A DNA stretch of 5,004 nucleotides from an uncultured Aquincola sp. (GTDB taxonomy: Bacteria; Pseudomonadota; Gammaproteobacteria; Burkholderiales; Burkholderiaceae), in contig CAKZXL010000684.1 in NCBI GenBank assembly GCA_937883885.1, positions 1 to 5,004 of the forward strand. The letters are read 5' to 3'. The translations under genes and the position numbers were made by a program. The first letter of the stretch is position 1; every line of letters starts with the position of its first letter. Shown piece by piece: positions 1-5,004 of this stretch. Below the pieces are notes generated by a model that was not told the origin of the DNA, did not search any database, and saw only the letters and a list, made by a program, of their open reading frames with translations.

Positions 1-2309
1 AAGGCCACTACGGCGCCGGCCAGGTCATCGTCTGGGACAACGGCACCTGGCAGCCCGAGGGCGATGCCCGCGCCGGCCTGGCCGCCGGCAAGCTCAAGTT
101 CCGGCTGCATGGCCACAAGCTGGCCGGCCGCTGGACCCTGGTGCGCATGCGCGGCCGCGGCAACGAGCGGCAGACGCCCTGGCTGCTGATCAAGGAGCAC
201 GACGACGCCATGCGCCCGGCGGCCGAGTACAGCGTGACAGAAGCCGAGCCGGGCAGCGTGCTCAGCGACGCGATCATCGGCGCGGCGAAGGCCGTCACCA
301 AGAAGGCGGCGGCCAAGAAGGCGGCCTCCAAGGCCGCGGACCGCACGAAGACGAAGGCCGCGGCACCGAAGCCTGCCAAGACGACCCAGCGCCCCACCGC
401 GCCCCGCGTGCCCTTGCCCGAGGCCCTGGCCCCGCAACTGGCCACGCTGGTCGAAGGCGTGCCCACCGAAGGCGATTGGCTGTACGAGATGAAGTTCGAC
501 GGCTACCGCCTGCTGGCTCGCATCGAGGGCGGCGAGGTCAAGCTGTTCACCCGCAACGGCCACGACTGGACGGCCAAGCTGCGCGGGCTGGCCAAGGAGA
601 TGGCCGGGCTGGGCGGCGCAGGCGCGTGGCTGGACGGCGAGATCGTGGTGCTGGACGATGACGGCGTGCCCAGCTTCCAGCGGCTGCAGAACGTGTTCGA
701 GCAGCGCCGCACGCAGGACATCGTGTTCTACCTGTTCGACGCGCCCTTCCTGGACGGGCAGGACCTGCGCGGCCTGCCGCTGCGCGAACGTCGCCAGCGC
801 CTGCGTGAAGCACTGGAAGCGGCCGGCGAGCGGCCGCACCTGCGCTTCAGCGAAGACTTTGCGGTGGAGGCCTCGCACCTGCTGCACACCGCCTGCCAGA
901 TGCGCATGGAAGGGGTGATCGGCAAGCGCGCCGACGCGGCCTATGCCAGCGGCCGCAGCCGCAGCTGGATCAAGCTCAAGTGCCAGCAACGGCAGGAGTT
1001 CGTCATCGGCGGCTGGACCGATCCGCAAGGCAGCCGCACCGGCCTGGGTGCGCTGCTGCTGGGCGTGCACGATGCCGCCGGCACGCTGCACTACGCCGGC
1101 AACGTGGGCACCGGCTTCAACCAGCAGTCGCTGGCCGACCTGTCTAGACAACTCAAGGCCATCGCCGCCGACACCACGCCGTTCGAAGCGCTGCCACGTG
1201 GCATCAAGGGCCACTGGGTGCAGCCGAAGTTGATAGCCGAAGTGTCGTTCGCGGAGTGGACGAAAGACGGGCGCGTGCGCCAGGCGGTGTTCCATGGCCT
1301 GCGCAGCGACAAGCCGCCCCAGGCCATCGGCCGCGAGCAGGCGGTGCCGGCGCCGGGCCGCCAGGCCAAGGCCCCAGCCAAGACCCCAGCCAAAGCCAGG
1401 GCAAGCGCCCCGGCCCAGCTGCCGGCCAGCCTGCGCCTGACCCATGCCAGCCGCGTGATCGACGCCACCAGCGGCACCACCAAGCAGCAGCTGGCCGAGT
1501 ACATGCAGCGCGCCGCCACACGGCTGCTGCCGCACCTGAAGGGCCGGCCGGTGTCGCTGGTGCGCGCGCCGGCCGGCGTGGCGGGCGAGCTGTTCTTTCA
1601 AAAGCACGACAGCGGCAAGATCAAGGGCCTGCGCCAGCTCGACCCGGCCTTCGACCCCGAGCATGCGCCGCTGATGGAAGTGGCCACGCGCGAAGCGCTG
1701 CTGAACGCGGTGCAGATGAATGTCATCGAGCTGCACACCTGGAACGCCACCACCCGCGCCATCGACCAGCCCGACCGCATGACCTTCGACCTCGACCCCG
1801 GCGAAGGTGTGGCCTGGCCGCAGATCGCCGAGGCTGCGCAGCTGGTGCATGCGCTGCTGGACGAGCTGGGCCTGCAGTCGCTGCTCAAGACCAGCGGCGG
1901 CAAGGGCCTGCATGTGGTGGTGCCCTTCAAGCCCTCGCTGGGCTGGGACGCGGTCAAGGCGCTGTCGCAGCACATCGTGCAGCACCTGGCCCGCACGCTG
2001 CCCGACCGCTTCGTGGCCAAGAGCGGGCCGAAGAACCGTGTGGGCAAGATCTTCGTCGACTACCTGCGCAACGGCCGTGGTGCCACCACGGTGGCGGCCT
2101 GGTCGCCGCGCGCGCGGCCGGGCCTGGGCATCTCGGTGCCGGTGGGTTGGGACGAGTTGCCGCAGCTGAGCAGCGGCGCGCATTTCCACATCGGCAACAT
2201 CGATGAGCGCCTGCAGGCGCCCGACGCCTGGGCCACCGCGGCCCCCAAGGCCCGGCGCCAGGGGTTGAGCGCCGCGATGCGCATCCTCGACTTCGTGCCA
2301 CCCGCATGA
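1..2309 (+). CDS. ligD: DNA ligase D (NHEJ ligase/polymerase/phosphoesterase), 5'-truncated
   Basis: This is the multifunctional ATP-dependent ligase of bacterial non-homologous end joining, which with Ku processes, fills and seals double-strand breaks in the cytoplasm. The frame is open from the first complete codon at position 3, giving 768 visible residues. Residues 1-75 are the end of the 3'-phosphoesterase domain (HYGAGQVIVWD, then WLLIKEHDD); its catalytic histidines and aspartate should lie upstream of the window. A Lys/Ala linker covers about 85-137. The ligase domain (about 138-439) shows motif I KFDGYR with the nucleotidyl lysine at nt 492-494, LDGEIV (nt 630-647), EGVIGK with lysine at 924-926, and SWIKLK (963-980). 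A second linker, with PAK repeats, covers about 440-476. The polymerase domain (about 477-740) shows DLDPG (1788-1802), SGGKGLH (1893-1913) and VDYLRNGRG with Asp at 2058-2060. All expected motifs are present, so it looks active. The order PE-LIG-POL matches the Pseudomonas type, not the mycobacterial POL-PE-LIG. By family length about 100 N-terminal residues are missing. The ATG at 141 is internal. Ku is not in the window. Confidence 0.96.
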   Translation, partial: GHYGAGQVIVWDNGTWQPEGDARAGLAAGKLKFRLHGHKLAGRWTLVRMRGRGNERQTPWLLIKEHDDAMRPAAEYSVTEAEPGSVLSDAIIGAAKAVTKKAAAKKAASKAADRTKTKAAAPKPAKTTQRPTAPRVPLPEALAPQLATLVEGVPTEGDWLYEMKFDGYRLLARIEGGEVKLFTRNGHDWTAKLRGLAKEMAGLGGAGAWLDGEIVVLDDDGVPSFQRLQNVFEQRRTQDIVFYLFDAPFLDGQDLRGLPLRERRQRLREALEAAGERPHLRFSEDFAVEASHLLHTACQMRMEGVIGKRADAAYASGRSRSWIKLKCQQRQEFVIGGWTDPQGSRTGLGALLLGVHDAAGTLHYAGNVGTGFNQQSLADLSRQLKAIAADTTPFEALPRGIKGHWVQPKLIAEVSFAEWTKDGRVRQAVFHGLRSDKPPQAIGREQAVPAPGRQAKAPAKTPAKARASAPAQLPASLRLTHASRVIDATSGTTKQQLAEYMQRAATRLLPHLKGRPVSLVRAPAGVAGELFFQKHDSGKIKGLRQLDPAFDPEHAPLMEVATREALLNAVQMNVIELHTWNATTRAIDQPDRMTFDLDPGEGVAWPQIAEAAQLVHALLDELGLQSLLKTSGGKGLHVVVPFKPSLGWDAVKALSQHIVQHLARTLPDRFVAKSGPKNRVGKIFVDYLRNGRGATTVAAWSPRARPGLGISVPVGWDELPQLSSGAHFHIGNIDERLQAPDAWATAAPKARRQGLSAAMRILDFVPPA

Positions 2310-2349
2310 AATAGTTTGCAACCCAGGCGTGCAGGTGCCCTCAGGCGGG

Positions 2350-2355
2350 TACACT
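2350..2355 (+). promoter_or_regulatory. possible -10 element of the cspA promoter
   Basis: TACACT matches the sigma-70 -10 consensus at four of six positions and lies in the only long gap upstream of cspA. No good -35 hexamer sits 16-18 bp upstream. TTGCAA at 2316-2321 is 28 bp away, which is too far. If the element is used, transcription would start near 2362 and leave a leader of about 157 nt. That is close to the known 159-nt leader of E. coli cspA, and this similarity is the main support. Confidence 0.25.
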
Positions 2356-2404
2356 GGTTGGGTAGGCATACACAAGACCGTCTTCTCGAGGTCAGGTCGA
2401 TCTT

Positions 2405-2425
2405 CCTGTCCCAATCGGTGGCAGG
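2405..2425 (+). other. hairpin in the cspA leader (upstream)
   Basis: CCTG (2405-2408) pairs with CAGG (2422-2425), and CCA (2411-2413) pairs with TGG (2419-2421). This leaves a two-base bulge and a five-base loop. The stem is modest and could occur by chance, but it lies in the untranslated region just upstream of a cold-shock gene, where structured leaders are typical. Confidence 0.3.
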
Positions 2426-2458
2426 CTCGGAATGGATTTCTCCCCCTGGTGATTTCTT

Positions 2459-2495
2459 GCGTGTCTCTGCCACGCGTCAGCATGTGCTGCGCGTG
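2459..2495 (+). promoter_or_regulatory. mutually exclusive hairpins in the cspA leader (candidate RNA thermoswitch)
   Basis: One pairing is CACGCG (2471-2476) with CGCGTG (2490-2495), continued after a single bulged T (2477) by CAGC (2478-2481) with GCTG (2486-2489) around the loop ATGT. This gives ten base pairs. The competing pairing is GCGTG (2459-2463) with CACGC (2471-2475) around a seven-base loop; it uses the same CACGC arm, so both cannot form together. The strong hairpin ends 13 nt before the Shine-Dalgarno of cspA. Temperature-dependent refolding of the cspA leader is established in E. coli. That this leader behaves the same way is inference, and no E. coli cold-box sequence is evident. 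Confidence 0.45.
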
Positions 2496-2508
2496 CCTCT
2501 TTTAAACC

Positions 2509-2513
2509 AAGGA
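2509..2513 (+). promoter_or_regulatory. ribosome-binding site of cspA
   Basis: AAGGA ends five bases before the ATG at 2519. This is a good Shine-Dalgarno at suitable spacing and fixes the cspA start. It lies in a locally A/T-rich, apparently unpaired stretch directly after the strong leader hairpin. Confidence 0.8.
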
Positions 2514-2518
2514 TCATC

Positions 2519-2734
2519 ATGTCCAATCAAACTCAAACCGGCACCGTCAAGTGGTTCGACGATGGCAAGGGCTTCGGCTTCATCACGCCTGAACAAGGCG
2601 GCAAGGACCTCTTCGCGCATTTCAAGGAAATCCGCGTCGAAGGCTTCAAGAGCCTGAGCGAAGGCCAGCGCGTCGAATTTGAAGTCACCCAAGGCCAGAA
2701 GGGCCCCCAGGCTTCGAACATCCGCCCGCTGTAA
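2519..2734 (+). CDS. cspA: CspA-family cold-shock protein
   Basis: A 71-residue, single-domain cold-shock protein: a five-stranded OB-fold that binds single-stranded RNA and DNA and acts as an RNA chaperone in the cytoplasm. The whole protein is the [18 protein letters not shown] at residues 8-22 contains RNP1 (KGFGFI, 17-22), LFAHF at 31-35 is RNP2, and the C-terminal strand is [18 protein letters not shown]2 reads FAHF rather than the enteric FVHF, which is common in Burkholderiales as I recall. Length is normal for the family (65-75). The start is supported by AAGGA five bases upstream. The gene stands alone, preceded by a 209-bp gap and followed by a strong terminator, so it is likely monocistronic. 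The long structured leader suggests post-transcriptional control. Burkholderiales usually carry several csp paralogues, so whether this one is cold-induced or constitutive cannot be told from the protein. Confidence 0.97.
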   Translation: MSNQTQTGTVKWFDDGKGFGFITPEQGGKDLFAHFKEIRVEGFKSLSEGQRVEFEVTQGQKGPQASNIRPL

Positions 2735-2753
2735 TCCACAGCCGGCTCGATGC

Positions 2754-2781
2754 AAAAACCGCGGCTTGCCGCGGTTTTTTT
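2754..2781. terminator. bidirectional intrinsic terminator between cspA and lysR
   Basis: CCGCGG (2759-2764) and CCGCGG (2769-2774) form a six-bp GC stem around the loop CTTG. It is flanked by five A (2754-2758) and seven T (2775-2781), which extend the stem or serve as U-tracts. Read rightward it ends the cspA transcript 20 bp after its stop, with a seven-U tract. Read leftward it follows the lysR stop with a five-U tract. The lysR stop codon (complement of 2780-2782) overlaps the T-run. Confidence 0.92.
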
Positions 2782-3751
2782 ACGTCTGTGCTTTGGGCGT
2801 GGCTGCCTTTCGCGGCGCACTGCGCTTGCGCCTGGCGCGGGCTGCGCCTTCGGCATCTTCCAGCTCGGCGAAGAAGTCGAACATCTGCTGCGCCGCTGGC
2901 GACAGGCTGCGCCCGCGGCGGCGTATGAGCCCCACATGCCGCGTGACCACCGGCTCTTCCAGCGGAATGCTCACCAGCAGCGGATGGTCCTGGCCCGGCA
3001 TGGCCATCGAAGGCACCGCGGCCACACCCAGCCCGGCTTCCACCAGGCCCAGCAGCGTGGTCACGTGCTGCGCTTCGTACAGCGCCTGCGGCCGGCCCGG
3101 CATGCGGGCCAGCGCCTGGTCCATCAGCAGCCGGTTGCCCGAGCGCTGGCTCACGGCGATGAAGTCGTGCTCGGCCAGTTCCTGCCAGGTCACGCGGCGC
3201 TTGCGCGCCAGCGGATGGTCGCGCCGGCAGGCGGCCACGAAGCGCTCTTCCACCAGCGGGGTGAAGTCGATGTCGGGCTCGTTGCCGCCGATGAAGTTGA
3301 TGCCGAAGTCGGCCTCGCCGCGCGAGACCGTGTCCAGCACGTCGTTGGCGCTGGCGTCCAGCACCCGCACCCGCACCTTGGGATAGGCCTCGCGGTAGCG
3401 CTGGATCACGCGCGAGAGGTAGTAGTACACCGTGGATGGCACGCAGGCGATGGTCACTTCGCCCATGCGCGTGGCCGCCACACCGCGGATGCCCAGCAGC
3501 GTGCTGTCCAGGTCGTCCAGGATCTGCTGCACCTTGCGTGCGAAGTCGCGGCCCACGGCGGTCAGGCTCACGCGGCGCGTGGTGCGGTCCAGCAGGCGCA
3601 CGCCCAGGGCTTCTTCCAGCTTGTCGATGCGGCGGCTGAAGGCCGGCTGCGAGATGTGAACCGCCTCGGCCGCGCGGCGGAAGCTGTTCAACTCCGCCAC
3701 GGCGCGAAAGGCCAGCAGGTCGTTCAGGTCGAAGTTCATGGATGGCATCAT
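2780..3751 (-). CDS. LysR-family transcriptional regulator
   Basis: A 323-residue LysR-type regulator, a tetrameric DNA-binding protein whose C-terminal domain senses a small effector. The winged helix-turn-helix lies at residues 9-67, with FRRAAEAVHISQPAFSRRI at 24-42 as the helix-turn-helix core and LGVRLLDRTTRRVSLTAVG following. A linker helix leads into the periplasmic-binding-protein-like effector domain from about residue 95 (GEVTIACVPS) to 300, including GEADFGINF and LLGLVEAGLGVAAVP. The effector is not recognisable. The C-terminus carries a basic tail of about 20 residues (RARRKRS, PRKAATPK) beyond the usual end of the family, giving 323 against about 300. Start: AAAGG (complement of 3756-3760) lies 4 nt before the ATG at 3751 and 7 nt before the adjacent ATG at 3748. 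The ATG at 3739, where family homology begins (MNFDLNDLL), is 16 nt away and less likely. The divergent operon starting at 3787 is the natural candidate target. Confidence 0.95.
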   Translation of the reverse strand: MMPSMNFDLNDLLAFRAVAELNSFRRAAEAVHISQPAFSRRIDKLEEALGVRLLDRTTRRVSLTAVGRDFARKVQQILDDLDSTLLGIRGVAATRMGEVTIACVPSTVYYYLSRVIQRYREAYPKVRVRVLDASANDVLDTVSRGEADFGINFIGGNEPDIDFTPLVEERFVAACRRDHPLARKRRVTWQELAEHDFIAVSQRSGNRLLMDQALARMPGRPQALYEAQHVTTLLGLVEAGLGVAAVPSMAMPGQDHPLLVSIPLEEPVVTRHVGLIRRRGRSLSPAAQQMFDFFAELEDAEGAARARRKRSAPRKAATPKAQT

Positions 3752-3788
3752 CCCGCCTTTGCGAACTTCCTACCGGGAGCCCGAACTT
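3732..3788. promoter_or_regulatory. divergent lysR / coiled-coil gene control region with repeated GAACTT hexamers
   Basis: Only 35-38 bp separate the lysR start from the TTG at 3787, so promoters of both genes must overlap each other or the coding ends. The hexamer GAACTT occurs at 3763-3768 and 3783-3788, and as the heptamer CGAACTT from 3762 and 3782, exactly 20 bp apart. Its inverse AAGTTC lies at 3732-3737 inside the lysR start. Same-face spacing of about two helical turns is suggestive of an operator. I found no clear -35/-10 pair and no textbook T-N11-A LysR box, so assignment as a regulatory site is inference. Confidence 0.3.
3775..3779 (+). promoter_or_regulatory. ribosome-binding site that selects the TTG start at 3787
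   Basis: GGGAG ends seven bases before TTG 3787-3789 and has ideal spacing. The in-frame ATG at 3742 has no comparable site upstream and would overlap the lysR start. It would also add 15 residues in front of a complete signal peptide. The site therefore favours the TTG. Confidence 0.65.
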
Positions 3789-4434
3789 GAAGCGATTTTT
3801 CCCGCTGCTGACCGCCGCTGCGCTGATCGTGCCGGCCGTGTCGGCCCAGGCGCAAGTGCCGGTCGGCAAGACCACCAGCAAGGCGCCCATCCTCACCAAG
3901 GAAGAACTGCGCGCCTGCATGAAGCGCGAGACCGCCGTCAACGAACAACGCACCACGGCCGAGAACCGCAAGGCCGCGCTCGATGCCGAGCGGGCAGAGG
4001 TCACCAAGCTGTCCGAAGCGCTACAGCCGCTGAAGGCCGACGTCGACGCCAAGGCCGGTGCCGTCAAGCAGCTGAACGAGCGCACGCGCGCGCTGGGCGA
4101 ACGCATCGTGGCCTTCAATGCCAAGGCCGCCAACCCGCCGGCCGACGATGCCGGCCGCAAGGCGCTGCAGGAAGAGGAAAAACAGCTCAAGACCGAGGCC
4201 GGTGCCATCGAGGCCGAAGGCAAGCCGCTGCAGGCCGCGTATGAAGCCGCGGTGGCTGCGCTAAACGACAAGGCCAAGGTGCACGACGAGCGCGCCGCGG
4301 CGTGGAACGAGAAGCAGACCCAGGTGGTGGCCGCCACGCGCGAAGCCGAGCAGGCCCGCCAGGGCTGGATGCTGGACTGCGCCGACCGCCGCTACCGCGA
4401 AGACGACGAGAAGGCCATCAAGGCCGGCAAGTAA
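3787..4434 (+). CDS. hypothetical exported coiled-coil protein
   Basis: I do not recognise a named family. From the TTG start the protein has 215 residues. The N-terminus is a signal peptide: KRFF (2-5), a hydrophobic core PLLTAAALIVPAV (6-18) and an AQA motif (20-22) suggesting cleavage before Gln23, so the mature protein is probably periplasmic. Residues about 38-190 are almost entirely helical and charged (E, K, A, R, Q rich), interrupted near 118-124 by NPPADDA, which looks like the turn of an antiparallel helical hairpin. The only two cysteines lie at 44 (ACMKR) and 198 (LDCADRR), near opposite ends of the helical region, followed by a charged tail RRYREDDEKAIKAGK. No lipobox, membrane anchor or enzyme motif is visible. 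A start at ATG 3742 would give 230 residues but buries the signal peptide. It is followed after 13 bp by dcp and is likely co-transcribed with it. An envelope structural or chaperone-like role is possible but unproven. Confidence 0.82.
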   Translation: MKRFFPLLTAAALIVPAVSAQAQVPVGKTTSKAPILTKEELRACMKRETAVNEQRTTAENRKAALDAERAEVTKLSEALQPLKADVDAKAGAVKQLNERTRALGERIVAFNAKAANPPADDAGRKALQEEEKQLKTEAGAIEAEGKPLQAAYEAAVAALNDKAKVHDERAAAWNEKQTQVVAATREAEQARQGWMLDCADRRYREDDEKAIKAGK

Positions 4435-4447
4435 GGGCAACGCCACC

Positions 4448-5004
4448 ATGCTGCAACCCGCCACCAATCCGCTGCTGGGCGCCTGGACGGCGCCGCACGG
4501 CCTGCCGCCGTTCGACCAGATCCGCGCCGAGCACTTCGCGCCCGCCTTCGAGGTGGCGATGCAGCAGCACCGCGACGAACTGGACGCCATTGGCGCCCAG
4601 ACCGCCGAGCCCGACTTCGAGAACACCATCGCTGCCTTCGACCGCTCGGGCCGGCTGATGAACCGGCTGGAAGCCTGTTTCTCCAACCTGGCCGCTTCCG
4701 AGGCCACGACCGAGCTGCGTGATGCGCAGCGCGCGCTGGCCCCGCGCATCGCGGGTCACGACAACGCCATCTACCTGCATGAGCCGCTGTTCCGCCGCAT
4801 CGACGCGGTGTGGCAGCGCCGTGGCCAGCTGGGGCTGGATGCGCAGCAGCTGCGGCTGGTGGAGCGCATCCACCTCGACTTCGTGCGCACCGGCGCCCGG
4901 CTGGCGCCCGAGGCCCGCGCCCGCCATGCGCAGATCATGGAGCGCCTGGCCACGCTGACCACGCAGTTCGGCCAGAACGTGCTGGCCGATGAATCGGCCT
5001 ACCG
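4448..5004 (+). CDS. dcp: M3-family zinc peptidase, peptidyl-dipeptidase Dcp type, 3'-truncated
   Basis: The frame is open from ATG 4448 to the window end, giving 185 visible residues of a family usually near 680. M3 peptidases are cytoplasmic or periplasmic zinc enzymes that degrade oligopeptides; Dcp removes C-terminal dipeptides. Recognisable N-terminal signatures are NPLLGAW (7-13), LPPFDQIRAEHFAPAF (19-34), PDFENTIAAFDRSG (about 54-67), and IYLHEPLFRRIDAVWQRR followed by LGLDAQQLRLVERIH and FVRTGARL. The segment from IYL to the end parallels E. coli Dcp closely (DAVWQRR, RLVE.IH), and more so than oligopeptidase A (PrlC), which is the alternative. The zinc site HEXXH lies far beyond the window, so activity cannot be judged. 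No signal peptide is visible. AAGGG (4433-4437) overlaps the TAA of the upstream gene and lies 10 bases before the ATG, suggesting translational coupling in an operon. Confidence 0.92.
   Translation, partial: MLQPATNPLLGAWTAPHGLPPFDQIRAEHFAPAFEVAMQQHRDELDAIGAQTAEPDFENTIAAFDRSGRLMNRLEACFSNLAASEATTELRDAQRALAPRIAGHDNAIYLHEPLFRRIDAVWQRRGQLGLDAQQLRLVERIHLDFVRTGARLAPEARARHAQIMERLATLTTQFGQNVLADESAY

Noticed and set aside
141..143. ATG at 141 as the start of ligD
   Set aside because: The same frame is open back to position 3 and encodes conserved phosphoesterase-domain sequence (HYGAGQVIVWD), so the true start is upstream of the window.
1256..2206. 316-residue open frame on the + strand inside ligD
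   Set aside because: It is a frame shadow of the ligase/polymerase region. ligD motifs continue unbroken in the main frame and the shadow is a repetitive Ala/Gly/Arg/Gln string.
2310..2349. Terminator for ligD downstream of its stop
   Set aside because: No GC stem followed by a T-run is visible before the cspA leader. ligD transcription may read through or end by a factor-dependent mechanism.
2315..2355. TTGCAA (2316-2321) as the -35 partner of TACACT (2350-2355)
   Set aside because: The spacer is 28 bp, far from the 16-18 bp needed for a sigma-70 promoter.
2750..3790. 346-residue open frame on the + strand opposite lysR
   Set aside because: It is antisense to a clear LysR gene, starts inside the terminator, is rich in His/Gln/Arg/Ala and shows no recognisable domain.
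2685..4337. 550-residue open frame on the - strand covering lysR and the antisense of the coiled-coil gene
   Set aside because: It is an alternative frame of lysR extended by the stop-poor antisense of a GC-rich gene. The translation is low-complexity (Ala, Ser, Arg, Gly) with no domain, while the overlapping lysR and the + strand exported gene have clear family features or signal peptide plus RBS.
1..5004. tRNA, rRNA, CRISPR array, insertion sequence, phage or toxin-antitoxin genes
   Set aside because: I read both strands for repeat-spacer patterns, terminal inverted repeats, transposase or integrase motifs and tRNA-like cloverleaf arms, and found none that hold up. Base composition is even across the window.

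Overview
The window is GC-rich throughout, with strongly GC-biased codon use and short intergenic gaps. Protein resemblance points to a betaproteobacterium of the order Burkholderiales. This rests on the cold-shock protein's RNP2 variant LFAHF, the style of the LysR regulator and the LigD architecture. It is recognition of family style, not a database search. The content is ordinary chromosomal housekeeping and accessory genes. I see no insertion sequence, phage gene, CRISPR array, tRNA or rRNA, and no convincing new defence or mobile system.

Layout, left to right. (1) Positions 1-2309, + strand: a 5'-truncated ligD, the multifunctional ligase of bacterial non-homologous end joining. The domain order is phosphoesterase - ATP-dependent ligase - polymerase/primase, with lysine/alanine-rich linkers between domains. 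(2) Positions 2310-2518: a 209-bp intergenic stretch, most likely the promoter and long structured leader of the next gene. (3) Positions 2519-2734, +: a CspA-family cold-shock protein. (4) Positions 2754-2781: a strong hairpin/T-run terminator that can serve cspA from the left and the convergent lysR from the right. (5) Positions 2780-3751, - strand: a LysR-type transcriptional regulator. (6) Positions 3752-3786: a very short divergent gap containing repeated GAACTT hexamers. (7) Positions 3787-4434, +: an unrecognised exported coiled-coil protein that probably starts at TTG. (8) Positions 4448-5004, +: the N-terminal part of an M3-family zinc peptidase of the peptidyl-dipeptidase Dcp type, cut by the window end.

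How the genes may work together. ligD and cspA look functionally independent. The coiled-coil gene and dcp are 13 bp apart, and the dcp ribosome-binding site overlaps the upstream stop codon, so they probably form an operon. The lysR gene is divergent to that operon, the usual arrangement for a LysR regulator and its target, so it may control both. The points most worth following are the alternative hairpins in the cspA leader and the uncharacterised coiled-coil protein with one cysteine near each end, coupled to an oligopeptidase under a possible LysR regulator.
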